Shown: positions 8,802 to 16,882, counted from the first letter of the stretch. The stretch: DNA of 40,679 nucleotides from Candidatus Dactylopiibacterium carminicum (GCF_014736495.1 NZ_MDUX01000030.1:1-40679); one strand, 5' to 3'. The notes: generated from the letters alone by a model not told the origin. Translations and numbers: made by a program.

Positions 8802-9563
8802 CGCCATCACGCGGCGCGCCTTGCATTCGTGCTCTCCCTTGCCACCGGCGCCATTGGCGCCTTCGCGCAAGCAGCGCCGGACGGCGTGCGCGCCCAGCTC
8901 GTGGCGGTGCGGCACGTGGTGATCGCCAGCGAATTGGCCGGCAAGATCAGCAGCCTGCCGTTGCGCGAGGGCCAGCGCTTCCGCCAGGGCGAGATCCTGG
9001 TCTCCTACGACTGTTCGCTGCACCGCGCACGCCTGGATCGTGCCACGCAGGCCGAGATCGCCGCGCGCAAAAAGCTGGAGGTGGCCGAGCAGCTCGACCA
9101 GCTTGCCTCGATCAGCAAGGCCGATGTCGAGCAGGTCCGCGCAGCCTTGGCCGTGGCTCAGGCCGAAAGCGGCGTCGAGCGTGCCATGACGCGTCGTTGC
9201 GCCATTGCCGCGCCGTTCTCCGGTCGTGTCGGCGAAACCTTCGTGCGTGCTGCCGAGCACGTCGCCGAAGGCAAGGAGCTGATGAGCATCTACGACGACA
9301 GCGCCTTCGAGGTGCAGACCATCGTGCCTTCGCGCTGGTTGGCCTGGCTCAAGCCCGGCTACCCGATGCAGGTCAGCGTCGAGGAAACCGGGCAGACCTA
9401 TACCGCTGCCGTGGCGCGTATCGCCGGCACGGTGGACCCGGTGAGCCAGTCGGTGAAGGTCATCGGCCGGCTCGCCAATGATCGCGCCGGGCGCGATGGC
9501 GGCGTCCTGTTGCCGGGCATGAGCGGCGTCGTGCGCATCAATCCGCCCGCCGCCAAGCCATGA
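8790..9563 (+). CDS. Small periplasmic HlyD-type adaptor protein
   Basis: Membrane-fusion/adaptor protein of 257 residues, expected to bridge an inner-membrane exporter and the TolC channel. It has a cleavable signal peptide (about residues 1-27, ending AFA-QA). A split lipoyl/barrel-sandwich domain follows: 'ELAGKISSLPLREGQRFRQGEILV' opens it and 'CAIAAPFSGRVGETFVRAAEHVAEGKELM' closes it, around a short helical hairpin of about 60 residues. A beta-barrel region with 'GTVDPVSQSVKVIGRL' then ends at 'LLPGMSGVVRI', typical of RND/HlyD adaptors. I chose ATG 8790 because the signal peptide starts right there; the frame stays open further upstream but through repeats only. The start lies inside a dispersed palindrome. 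The stop overlaps the next ATG (ATGA). Confidence 0.85.
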   Translation: MRTIRHHAARLAFVLSLATGAIGAFAQAAPDGVRAQLVAVRHVVIASELAGKISSLPLREGQRFRQGEILVSYDCSLHRARLDRATQAEIAARKKLEVAEQLDQLASISKADVEQVRAALAVAQAESGVERAMTRRCAIAAPFSGRVGETFVRAAEHVAEGKELMSIYDDSAFEVQTIVPSRWLAWLKPGYPMQVSVEETGQTYTAAVARIAGTVDPVSQSVKVIGRLANDRAGRDGGVLLPGMSGVVRINPPAAKP

Positions 9564-10918
9564 ACGCCGCTGCGCCAATGCCTTCGCGCGAAGACCGCCT
9601 CGCCGTGCTGCTGCAACTGGAGCGGCGCGTGCGCGCCTGCGCCAGCGAAGAAGAGCTGGCCTTCCTGATGGTCAATGACGCGCATGCGCTGGCGCCTTAC
9701 CGGCAGGCTGTGCTGTGGCAGGCGGAAGCCGGCGGAGGAGGGCGCATCGTGGCGCTCTCCGGGCTGGCCGTGCCGGACGCCCATGCGCCTTTCAACGTCT
9801 GGCTGGCGCGTCTGTTGGCGGACCATGCCGCGCAGGCCGACGTGGCGGGCGCACTGCCCGTGCCGGTGGCCGCCGATGACGCGGCGATGTGGGCCGAGCA
9901 TCTGCCGCCGCAGGCCTGGTGGCTGCCGCTCCCCGTGGGCGGAGGCGGCGCCGGCCTGTTGTTGCTGCGCGAGGCTCCCTGGCCTCCGGCTGAAACGAAT
10001 CTGCTGGCCTTGTTTGCGGAAGCCTGCGCACACGCCTGGCGTGCGCTGCACAGCGCGGGCAGGGAGCCGTCTGCGGGCGGCCTGGCCGGGCGCCTGCGCC
10101 AGTACGCACGCACGCGCCGTATCTGGCTGATCGGCGCCGCCGTGCTGCTCGCGGCGCTGTGTCTGCCGGTGCGCCAGTCGGTACTCGCCCCAGCGGAAGT
10201 GGTGGCGCGCAATCCGGTGGCCGTGCGCGCCCCCCTGCAAGGCGTGGTGGACCGCATCGAGGTGCAGCCCAACCAGACGGTGCAAGCCGGCGATCTGCTC
10301 GTCGCGCTGGATGCACGCGAACTCGAAGGCCGACTGGAAACCGCGCGCCAGGGGCTGGCCGTGGCCGAGGCCGAACTGCGCCAGGGGCAGCAACAGGCAC
10401 TTTTCGACGAGCGCAGCAAGGCGACCGTGGCACTGCTGCAAGGCCGCCGCGACCAGGCCGCGAGCGAGGTCGACCACCTGGAGAAATCGCTGGCGCGTAC
10501 ACAACTGCGTGCCGAGCGCGCCGGCACCGTGATCTTTGACGACGTGGCCGACTGGATCGGCAAGCCGGTGGCGCTGGGCGAGCGCATCATGCAAATCGCC
10601 GATCCGGCCGAGATCGAACTGGAAGTGCTGCTGCCGGTGGCCGATGCCATCGCCTTGCCACAGGATTCATCCCTGCGCCTGTTCCTCAACACGGCGCCAG
10701 CCACGCCGCTGGCCGCCACCTTGCTGCGCGTCGGCTACCGCGCCAGCCCGGCACCGGACGGCAGTCTGGCCTACCGCGTGCGCGCCCGCTTCGCCGCAGG
10801 CGAAACCGCACGCGTCGGTCTCAAGGGCACCGCCAAGCTCTACGGCGAGCGCACCTTGCTTGCCGCCTACCTGCTGCGCCGCCCGCTCGCACGTCTGCGC
10901 GTGTGGCTGGGGGTTTGA
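9560..10918 (+). CDS. GAF-like / TM / HlyD adaptor protein
   Basis: Adaptor of 452 residues with an extra cytoplasmic domain. Residues 1-170 resemble a GAF-type sensor fold ('LLQLERRVRACASEEELAFLMVNDA...', then 'PLPVGGGGAGLLLLRE'). One transmembrane helix follows an Arg-rich stretch at about 188-210 ('IWLIGAAVLLAALCLPV'). The remainder is HlyD-like: 'VAVRAPLQGVVDRIEV' and 'AGDLLVALDARELEGRL' form a lipoyl half, a coiled-coil stretch runs to about 315, and 'RAERAGTVIFDDVADWIGKPVALGERIM' is the second half. It overlaps the previous gene by 4 nt and precedes the M50 fusion by 6 nt, so the three adaptors form one transcription unit. The GAF assignment is by fold pattern only; no ligand residues can be named. 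Confidence 0.8.
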   Translation: MNAAAPMPSREDRLAVLLQLERRVRACASEEELAFLMVNDAHALAPYRQAVLWQAEAGGGGRIVALSGLAVPDAHAPFNVWLARLLADHAAQADVAGALPVPVAADDAAMWAEHLPPQAWWLPLPVGGGGAGLLLLREAPWPPAETNLLALFAEACAHAWRALHSAGREPSAGGLAGRLRQYARTRRIWLIGAAVLLAALCLPVRQSVLAPAEVVARNPVAVRAPLQGVVDRIEVQPNQTVQAGDLLVALDARELEGRLETARQGLAVAEAELRQGQQQALFDERSKATVALLQGRRDQAASEVDHLEKSLARTQLRAERAGTVIFDDVADWIGKPVALGERIMQIADPAEIELEVLLPVADAIALPQDSSLRLFLNTAPATPLAATLLRVGYRASPAPDGSLAYRVRARFAAGETARVGLKGTAKLYGERTLLAAYLLRRPLARLRVWLGV

Positions 10919-11325
10919 GGGGCCATGTCCGCCGCCGCTCTGCCTTTGCCCGCCGCCGCGCCCCGGCCTGATGCACCCAATGCGCCCGCCCCGGCGCTGC
11001 CCGCGCTGCGCGAGGAACTGCTGCTGCACGAGGCGCCGCGCCAGCACGACGGTGCGCCGGGCTGGACGCTGGAAGACCCCGGCCGCAACCTGTTCTTCCA
11101 GATCGGCTGGCCGGAGGCCGAGATGCTGGCACGCTGGGCGCTCGGCGATGCCGAACGCATCGTGCAGACCATCGGCCGCGATACCACGCTGGCGCTCTCG
11201 GCGCAGGACGTGACCGAATTCGCCCGCTTTCTGGAGGTCAACGACCTTACCCAGGGGCATGGCCCGCAAGTGCTGCAGCGCTACCAGCGCGTCGCTCAGG
11301 CGCGCCGCAGCAGCCACTGGCTGAA

Positions 11326-13134
11326 GTGGGCACTGCACCACTACCCTACCTGTTCTTCCGCATCCCGCTGGCGCGGCCCGATGCCTTCCTGCGCGAGACG
11401 TTGCCGTGGGTGCGGCGCGTCTTCCTCAATCGCCGTTTCGCCTGGGCCACGGCGCTGGCCGGTGCATCCGGGCTGTTTCTCGCCGCGCGGCAGTGGGATG
11501 CCTTCCTGCACTTCTTCACGCTGGAGGGCGCAGCGCTGGCCGGCCTCACCCTGGCGGCCACCAAGGTGCTGCACGAGATGGGGCATGCCTACGTGGCACG
11601 CCATCATGGCTGCCGTGTGGCCACCATGGGCGTGGCCTTCATGGTGATGTGGCCGGTGCTCTATACCGATACCTCGGGTGCCTGGCGTCTGCGCCGGCGC
11701 GGGCCTCGCCTGGCCATCGGCGCTGCCGGCATGCTCACCGAGGCGGCCATCGCCGCCTGGGCGCTGCTGGCCTGGAGCTTCCTGCCCGACGGCATGCTGC
11801 GCAGCGCGGCCTTCATGCTCGCCACCACCACCGTACTGCTTACTCTGGCGGTGAACCTCAACCCGCTGATGCGCTTCGACGGCTACTTCCTGCTTGCTGA
11901 TGCGCTCAACGTGCCCAACCTGCAACAGCGTGCCTTCGCGCTGGGGCGCTGGCGCCTGCGCGAGTGGCTGTTCGGCTTCGGCGACGAGAAGCCCGAGCAT
12001 TTCGCGCCCTGGCGCGAACGTGCGCTGCTCGCCTACGCCTTCTGCGTGTGGGTCTACCGTTTCTTCCTGTTTCTCGGCATCGCGGTGCTGGTCTATCACA
12101 TGGCTTTCAAGCTGCTCGGCATCCTGCTCTTTGCGGTGGAGATCGTCGCCTTCGTGGCGCGGCCGATCTACACCGAGCTGCGCGCCTGGTTCGAGCGTTT
12201 GCGCGAACGCGGCCCAGCCACCTGGAATGCACGCAGCCGCCTCACCCTGGGCCTGTTGCTGGGCGCGCTGCTGTTTGCCGTGATTCCCTGGCGCACGCGG
12301 GTCGAGGCGCCGGCGCTGTTGCGCGCGGCGCAGCAGGCGCATCTGATGGCGCCGGTGGGGGCGCGTATCGAGCGCATCGAGGCACGGCCCGGGCAGGCGG
12401 TACGCGCCGGTACGCCGCTGTTCACATTGCAGTCGCCGGAGCTGGAACACGAGCTCGCGGTGCTGGCGCAACGCATCCGCGTGCTGCAATGGCAGAGCGC
12501 CTTCCAGGCCATGAAGGCGGACACCGCCGCCAGCGTGCCCGTGGCACAGCGTGAATTGCAGGCTGCGCAGGCGCGCTATACGGTGCTCGCGCGTCAGCGG
12601 GCGCAGTTGAGCATCACTGCCTCCTTCGACGGCATCGTCGCCGATCTGGCCGAGCCGCTGGCGGCGGGCGAATGGGTGCCGGCCGGCGAATGGCTGGGCA
12701 CGCTCGCCGCGCCCGGCACGGCGCTCGTCGAGGCGTATGTGGCGGAGGCGGATCTTGCCCGCCTCGCAGCCGACGACACGGCGCGCTTCCTCGCCGAGGA
12801 CGCCGGCGTGGGGGCGCTGCCCTTGCGCGTGCAGGACATCGCCGCCACCGCCACCCGGCGGCTGACGGGCAGCCCCGAACTGGCCTCCCCCAACGGGGGG
12901 GCCATCGCCGCCACCCAGGCGCCGGCACTGGCAGGCGAAACGACACTGGATGGCCGCGCCTGGGTGCCCGAGCAGGCCATCTACCGTGTGCGGCTGACGC
13001 CCGAAGCCGCTGCTACTGCGCCGCGCCTGCAGGTGCTGCGCGGCACCGTGGTCATCGACGGCGCGCCGGCCAGCCTGCTGCTGCGCGCCTGGCGCCGCGC
13101 GGTGGCGGTGCTGGTGCGGGAGAGCGGCTTCTGA
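11326..13134 (+). CDS. M50 (site-2) metalloprotease fused to HlyD adaptor, 3' part of the broken gene
   Basis: The open frame downstream of the frameshift could be re-started at GTG 11326 (602 residues), though that start is probably not native. It has several transmembrane helices. The zinc-protease motif HEMGH is at 11572-11586 (residues 83-87), and the third-ligand motif NLNPLMRFDGYF is at 11854-11889, with the Asp of 'FDG' as ligand. Both are intact. After the last membrane helix (LTLGLLLGALLFAVIPW) comes a HlyD-like periplasmic part: 'LMAPVGARIERIEARPGQAVRAG', a coiled coil, then 'ITASFDGIVADLAEPLAAGEWV'. It is the last gene of the cassette. The family is clear. Whether the protease cuts the cargo, a regulator or nothing is unknown. 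Confidence 0.8.
   Translation: MGTAPLPYLFFRIPLARPDAFLRETLPWVRRVFLNRRFAWATALAGASGLFLAARQWDAFLHFFTLEGAALAGLTLAATKVLHEMGHAYVARHHGCRVATMGVAFMVMWPVLYTDTSGAWRLRRRGPRLAIGAAGMLTEAAIAAWALLAWSFLPDGMLRSAAFMLATTTVLLTLAVNLNPLMRFDGYFLLADALNVPNLQQRAFALGRWRLREWLFGFGDEKPEHFAPWRERALLAYAFCVWVYRFFLFLGIAVLVYHMAFKLLGILLFAVEIVAFVARPIYTELRAWFERLRERGPATWNARSRLTLGLLLGALLFAVIPWRTRVEAPALLRAAQQAHLMAPVGARIERIEARPGQAVRAGTPLFTLQSPELEHELAVLAQRIRVLQWQSAFQAMKADTAASVPVAQRELQAAQARYTVLARQRAQLSITASFDGIVADLAEPLAAGEWVPAGEWLGTLAAPGTALVEAYVAEADLARLAADDTARFLAEDAGVGALPLRVQDIAATATRRLTGSPELASPNGGAIAATQAPALAGETTLDGRAWVPEQAIYRVRLTPEAAATAPRLQVLRGTVVIDGAPASLLLRAWRRAVAVLVRESGF
11341..11350 (+). repeat. 5-bp tandem duplication CTACC CTACC causing a frameshift
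   Basis: Exact duplication of CTACC. Upstream the good frame reads LKWALHHY; downstream, two frames over, it reads YLFFRIPLARP. Deleting one unit joins them as HHYLFFRI without losing a residue. Confidence 0.85.
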
Positions 13135-13181
13135 ATGGCCGCATGCATCGGGCTGCGCGGCGCCCGTGGCGCGGCAGTGGC

Positions 13182-13202
13182 GGTGCGCATGGCGCACCCT
13201 AC
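13182..13202 (-). repeat. Dispersed palindrome, copy 5 (- orientation)
   Basis: GGTGCGC-ATG-GCGCACC followed by CTAC. Perfect arms, located 48 nt after the fusion-gene stop. Confidence 0.8.
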
Positions 13203-13262
13203 GCATCTGACGCCCTACGGGATTGGCACCGTGTGCGATGCCTCCGGTTTTTGCCCAGCCTT

Positions 13263-13289
13263 GTAGGAGGGTGCGCACCGCGCACCATC
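13263..13289 (+). repeat. Dispersed palindrome, copy 6 (+ orientation)
   Basis: GTAGGA then GGGTGCGC-ACC-GCGCACCATC. It has the usual arms, with a 3-nt insertion in the GTAGGG flank. Confidence 0.75.
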
Positions 13290-13476
13290 AATCTGCGTGC
13301 ATGCGGCGTGAGTGGGGTGTTTTTGCCTGAAAAACATGAAGACAACTTAACGTGCGATGTGCGGCGGGGTGTCGTAAAAAGAGGTCACCGCACGCCGTGT
13401 CTGCCGCTTCGGTTTTTACCGCGCGACAAGGCAGGGCGGCTTTCAACAAGACCGACTACCCAAAAGAGAATCCGCC

Positions 13477-14076
13477 ATGAACGACATCGCTACAGCCGTC
13501 GCCAGTTTTGCCAGTCTTTCCACCCGTCTCAAGGTCGAGACGGGCGCCCAGCACGAGCGCATGCACCGCCTGATGGAGTGTGCCCAGCCTTTTGCCAGCC
13601 GCGAGGCCTACGCGCGCTTCGTGGCTGCGCAATACCTTTTCCAGCGTGATATCGAGCATCTGTTCGCCGATCCGGCCGTGCGCGCCGCCGTGCCGGACCT
13701 CGACAGTCGTGGCCGCCAGCAGGCCTCGCGCGACGATCTGGGCGATCTGGGCGCGCCGGTGCCGGAAGAGCCCATCGCCAGCGTGGGGGTGAGCATGCCC
13801 GCAGCATTGGGCTGGCTGTACGTGTCGGAAGGCTCCACACTGGGGGCGGCTTTCCTGTTCAAGGAAGCACAGGCGAAGCTGGCGCTTTCCGCCGAATTCG
13901 GCGCGCGCAACCTGGCTGCCTATCCGGAAGGCCGGGCCGTCGTATGGCGTCGTTTCGTCGCCTCTCTGGACAGTGAAACGATCACCTCCGAAGAGCATGA
14001 TCAAGTCATCGCCGGGGCGAATGCCGCCTACGACCGTTTCGGCGATCTTCTGCAACGTCATTTCCAGCTGGATTGA
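13477..14076 (+). CDS. hemO: Biliverdin-producing heme oxygenase, PigA/HemO type
   Basis: Opens the heme ring with oxygen, releasing iron, CO and biliverdin in the cytosol. It has 199 residues, the normal length for the bacterial HemO group. His26 in 'ETGAQHERMHRLM' matches the proximal heme ligand position of Pseudomonas PigA. 'PFASREAYARFVAAQYLFQ' and the distal-helix glycine motif 'ALGWLYVSEGSTLGAAFL' are family hallmarks. It is followed by a YbaN/DUF454 gene and lies convergent to the two-component system that ends the heme-uptake cluster. The PigA subgroup (rather than the HmuO/BphO type) is judged from these motifs. The regiospecificity of cleavage cannot be read from sequence alone. 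Confidence 0.9.
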   Translation: MNDIATAVASFASLSTRLKVETGAQHERMHRLMECAQPFASREAYARFVAAQYLFQRDIEHLFADPAVRAAVPDLDSRGRQQASRDDLGDLGAPVPEEPIASVGVSMPAALGWLYVSEGSTLGAAFLFKEAQAKLALSAEFGARNLAAYPEGRAVVWRRFVASLDSETITSEEHDQVIAGANAAYDRFGDLLQRHFQLD

Positions 14077-14132
14077 AGCTGGTTCTGCCGCGCGCCGGAT
14101 GGTGGTCCGGGGCGCGGTGCCGGGATACGAAG

Positions 14133-14561
14133 ATGAAGTATGAACAGACCCTTGCCCCGACTGGGCGTGAAGAGCAAGCCCCCGCTTCCCGCTGGCGCAT
14201 CGCCTGGCTGATCCTGGCTTGGCTGAGTTTTGCGGTCGGGCTTGTCGCCCTGGCCATTCCCGGTATTCCGACCACCGAATTCATCCTGCTGTCCGCCTAC
14301 GCCGCGAGCAAGAGCTCGCCACGCTTCCATGCCTGGCTGTGCCGGCATCGACTGTTCGGCCCGATGATCCGCAACTGGGAGAACGGCAGGCTGGTGTCGC
14401 GCCGTGCGAAGCTGAGCGCATCGCTGGCGATGAGTGTCTGCCTGGTGGTGATGATGCTGTTCGTGCCGCACCGCTGGGTGGTGGTGCTGGCCGCGCTGGG
14501 CATGACGGCCGGCGCGATCTGGATGTGGCGGCGACCGGAGCCGCAGGTAAGCGCGGATTGA
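14133..14561 (+). CDS. YbaN/DUF454 family inner-membrane protein
   Basis: Small membrane protein of 142 residues. The DUF454 core is clear: a first hydrophobic hairpin (WLILAWLSFAVGLVALAIPGIPTTEFILLSAYAASKSSPRFHAWL) with the 'G.PG.PTT.F.LL.A' pattern, then 'FGPMIRNWENGRLVSRRAK' and two more helices. I prefer ATG 14133 over the TTG at 14073, which would overlap the heme oxygenase stop and add 20 atypical residues. The biochemical role of the family is unknown to me. YbaN genes commonly sit beside heme oxygenase genes, as here, so a heme-related function is a reasonable inference. The 3' end abuts a dispersed palindrome. Confidence 0.8.
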   Translation: MKYEQTLAPTGREEQAPASRWRIAWLILAWLSFAVGLVALAIPGIPTTEFILLSAYAASKSSPRFHAWLCRHRLFGPMIRNWENGRLVSRRAKLSASLAMSVCLVVMMLFVPHRWVVVLAALGMTAGAIWMWRRPEPQVSAD

Positions 14562-14565
14562 GAAA

Positions 14566-14589
14566 GTAGGGTGCGCCGTGCGCACCATC
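14566..14589 (+). repeat. Dispersed palindrome, copy 7, between convergent genes
   Basis: GTAGGGTGCGC-CGT-GCGCACC followed by ATC. Perfect 7-bp arms (14570-14576 and 14580-14586), located between the convergent YbaN and histidine kinase genes, where it could act as a weak bidirectional transcription barrier. No U-tract follows. Confidence 0.75.
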
Positions 14590-14619
14590 CCCTGCGCAAC
14601 GTACAGCGCGAAGAAAGGT

Positions 14620-16029
14620 TCAGCCGCGCAGCGCTTCGATCAGGCCACCGCGTTCTTCGTCCCAGTGGTTGCGTGCCAGGCACAGCACGGCCAGAAGGCC
14701 ATGCGGCTGATTCTCTTCCAGTACCAGCGCGCCCGAGTGCAGCTTGGCGATGGCGTTGACCAGGGCGAGCCCTAGTCCGCTGCCGGTCTGCTCACTGCCG
14801 TGCAGACGGCGGAAGCGCTTGACGGCTTCGCCGCGCAGATCGGGCGGGATGCCCGGGCCATCGTCGGCCACGCCGATTTCCACACAGCCGTCGTGCAGGC
14901 GCGCCAGCAGCGTGATGCCGGCGTACTTGAGCGCGTTTTCCAGCAGGTTGGCGAGGGCCTGGAAGAGCAGGGCACGGTCGCCCAGCAGGCTGCGCCCTGC
15001 GGCGGCGTCCAGACGCAGCGTGACGCCACTGGCTTCGGCCAGGGGCTGGTAGTAGTCGGCCACGTCCGTGAGCAGGCCGCGCGCGTCGAACCATTCGAAG
15101 GAGTGTGCGCAGCGCCCGGCTTCGATCTCGCCGATGCGCAGCACGGCCTTGAACATGCGCTGGATGCGTTCCGCTTCCTCGACGGCATCGAGGATCTCGT
15201 CACGCAGGTCGCCATCCACGCGCTCGGCCACACCCGCAAGACGGTTGTGCAGGCGGGTGAGCGGCGTGCGCAGTTCGTGGGCGAGATGGCTGCTGACGCT
15301 TTTTACTTCGTCCATCAAGAGGCTGATGCGGGCGAGCACGTTGTTGATGTCCATACCCAGCAGATCGAATTCGTCGCCGCTGGGAGATGCTGGCACGGTG
15401 ACTTCGCGTTCGCTGCCGACGTAGCTGCGCAGTGCCGAGCGGATGCGGTCCACGCGCCGCATGCTGCGCAGGCTGGAGTAGAGGCCGATGGCGAGGCTGG
15501 TGAGCAGCACCGCGAAGAGGCCGGAGCCCGCCACGATGGGGATCACGCGCACGCGCTCGAGCATCGGCAGGATGTTGAAGGCACTGAAGAATACGCCGCC
15601 ATCGCCCAGCCGCACCTGCATGCCAAACATGCGCATCAGGTTGCCGTCGCGGCCATGGATGACGACGTTGCGCCAGCTGGCCGACTGCTGGTTGTCGACG
15701 ATCAGTGCCTGTTGCAGATAGCGCTCGCCGAAGAGCAGATCCCCGCGCGGGGAAAGCATCAGGGCGATGTTGCCGTCGTTTTCGCGCAAGGTGGTGGCCG
15801 CGAGCGCGCGGGAGAGCGCGGCGGCGTTGCGCAGATTGGCCTTCCGTTCGTGTTCCTGGATGTCGGCCAGCACCATGTCACGCACGTGATCCACAAGCAG
15901 GCTTTCGATCTGCCGGCTGCTCACCAGGATCGAACCGAAGGCCATCAGCAGGAAGACGAAGGCGGTGAGCGAGGCGTGGCGGAAAGTGCTGGTTTCGCTC
16001 AGGCGAAGCAGTCGTTCAGCCCAGGACAT
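14620..16029 (-). CDS. Sensor histidine kinase
   Basis: Membrane-bound sensor kinase of 469 residues. TM1 is at about 18-38 and TM2 at about 160-183, flanking a periplasmic domain of about 120 residues, with a HAMP-like linker to about 225. The dimerisation box 'SHLAHELRTPLTRLHNRL' has the phospho-acceptor His at residue 251. The ATPase domain has the N box (NLLENALKY), G1 (DDGPGIP) and G2 (GSGLGLALV). The start overlaps the end of the response regulator gene by 14 nt, so the pair is co-translated. Placement directly after the heme-degradation genes, and a Fur-like box before the operon, suggest a signal connected with heme or iron. The ligand itself is unknown. Confidence 0.9.
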   Translation of the reverse strand: MSWAERLLRLSETSTFRHASLTAFVFLLMAFGSILVSSRQIESLLVDHVRDMVLADIQEHERKANLRNAAALSRALAATTLRENDGNIALMLSPRGDLLFGERYLQQALIVDNQQSASWRNVVIHGRDGNLMRMFGMQVRLGDGGVFFSAFNILPMLERVRVIPIVAGSGLFAVLLTSLAIGLYSSLRSMRRVDRIRSALRSYVGSEREVTVPASPSGDEFDLLGMDINNVLARISLLMDEVKSVSSHLAHELRTPLTRLHNRLAGVAERVDGDLRDEILDAVEEAERIQRMFKAVLRIGEIEAGRCAHSFEWFDARGLLTDVADYYQPLAEASGVTLRLDAAAGRSLLGDRALLFQALANLLENALKYAGITLLARLHDGCVEIGVADDGPGIPPDLRGEAVKRFRRLHGSEQTGSGLGLALVNAIAKLHSGALVLEENQPHGLLAVLCLARNHWDEERGGLIEALRG

Positions 16030-16684
16030 AACCCACGGCGCGAATGGTGCGCAGCAGCGATCGCGGGTAGTTGCGGTCGATCTTGCCGCGCAGCTTCGAG
16101 ACGTGTACGTCGATCAGGTTGGTCTGCGGATCGAACTGGTAGCCCCACACCTTCTCCAGCAGCATGGCGCGGGTCACGGTACGGCCGAGGTTTTCGGCCA
16201 GCACCTGGAGCAGGGCGTATTCCTTCTCGGTCAGCTCGATGGTCTGGCCGCCCCGGCTGACACGGCGGTTCTGGCGGTCGATCACCAGATCCTCGATCTG
16301 CAGCAGGTCTCCCGCATCGCTAGCATGATGCCGCCGCTTGACCAGGCCTTCGAGCCGAAGCAGCAGCTCGGTGAAGTCGAAAGGCTTGCCGAGGTAATCC
16401 GCAGCGCCGGCGCGCAGCCCTTCAACGCGATCGCTGGGCTGATCCACCGCCGAAAGCACCATGGCAGGCGGATGCGGGCGATGCTGCAAGGCACGCAGCA
16501 CATCGATACCGCTCATCCCCGGCAGCATGCGGTCGATCAGGATGGCGTCAAAGGCTTCCTTGCCGACAAGCTCCAGCGCGCATTCGCCATTTTCCACAAG
16601 GCGGCAATTGTGGCCGCAGTTCTGCAGTTTGCAGCTCAGCCAGTAGCTGACCCGGGTATCGTCTTCAACGATCAGTACGCGCAT
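16016..16684 (-). CDS. OmpR-family response regulator
   Basis: DNA-binding regulator of 222 residues, partner of the adjacent kinase. The receiver domain (1-120) has acidic residues E7-D8-D9, phospho-acceptor Asp51 in 'AILIDRMLPGMSG' and the conserved Lys in 'GKPFDF'. The C-terminal winged helix carries 'ELTEKEYALLQVLAENLGRTVTR' and 'DVHVSKLRGKI...IRAVGYVL'. I chose ATG 16684 because a strong GGGGGTG ribosome binding site precedes it; an upstream in-frame ATG at 16720 is less likely. Unusual: Cys18, Cys23 and Cys27 around His25 in 'SCKLQNCGHNC', on the first receiver helix and following loop. A Fur-like palindrome lies about 90 nt upstream. Confidence 0.9.
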   Translation of the reverse strand: MRVLIVEDDTRVSYWLSCKLQNCGHNCRLVENGECALELVGKEAFDAILIDRMLPGMSGIDVLRALQHRPHPPAMVLSAVDQPSDRVEGLRAGAADYLGKPFDFTELLLRLEGLVKRRHHASDAGDLLQIEDLVIDRQNRRVSRGGQTIELTEKEYALLQVLAENLGRTVTRAMLLEKVWGYQFDPQTNLIDVHVSKLRGKIDRNYPRSLLRTIRAVGYVLG

Positions 16685-16774
16685 GTTCACCCCCGATCCG
16701 CGCATGGTCTGCCCGGCCATACAGCAAAACGCCGGGCCAAGCGTTGCAATCGATCAAGATGGTGTAATTGTACA

Positions 16775-16789
16775 TGAGAATTGTTCTCA
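16775..16789. promoter_or_regulatory. Fur-like box before the two-component operon
   Basis: TGAGAATTGTTCTCA, a perfect inverted repeat (TGAGAA-TTG-TTCTCA). It matches 11 of 14 specified positions of the 7-1-7 Fur model TGATAAT-N-ATTATCA. It lies in the 198-nt gap between the ChuY-like gene and the response regulator. Confidence 0.65.
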
Positions 16790-16882
16790 ATTAGTTTCTC
16801 CCTCCAGACTTCTCCGGATTGACGCCGCCTGCCGGCTGACTCCAGGACTTAATGCAAGGCGGCATCCTTGAAGAACGACATT

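Larger units (their letters stand above)
10925..13134 (+). pseudogene. PqqD-like / M50 protease / HlyD fusion gene, broken by a 5-bp duplication
   Basis: Removing one copy of the duplicated CTACC at 11341-11350 restores one frame of about 734 residues reading 'LHHYLFFRIPLARP' across the junction. As sequenced, the 5' part (10925 start) runs into another frame and stops at 11647. The 5' part has a PqqD-like region at about residues 25-110: 'LREELLLHEAPRQHDGAPGW', then 'FFQIGWPEAEMLARW', then 'FARFLEVNDL'. The downstream part carries the metalloprotease and adaptor domains. Both halves keep family-like sequence up to the break, so the event is recent, reversible or a sequencing error. The role would be an inner-membrane protease/adaptor of the export cassette. 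Confidence 0.75.
13135..13476. other. 342-nt gap with two repeat copies and a possible promoter
   Basis: No gene is supported. Two copies of the GGTGCGC/GCGCACC palindrome occupy 13182-13202 and 13263-13289. The following 13315-13385 is locally AT-richer (TTTTTGCCTGAAAAA, then ACTTAACG) and is the likely promoter area of the heme oxygenase gene. No Fur-like box was seen here. Confidence 0.6.

Noticed and set aside
10925..11647. A separate 240-residue protein
   Set aside because: After residue 139 the translation becomes Arg/Ser/Cys-rich shadow of the M50 frame. The natural continuation is the other frame after removal of the 5-bp duplication.
14073..14132. TTG start for the YbaN gene overlapping the heme oxygenase stop
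   Set aside because: It adds residues that do not fit the family; ATG 14133 gives the usual start.
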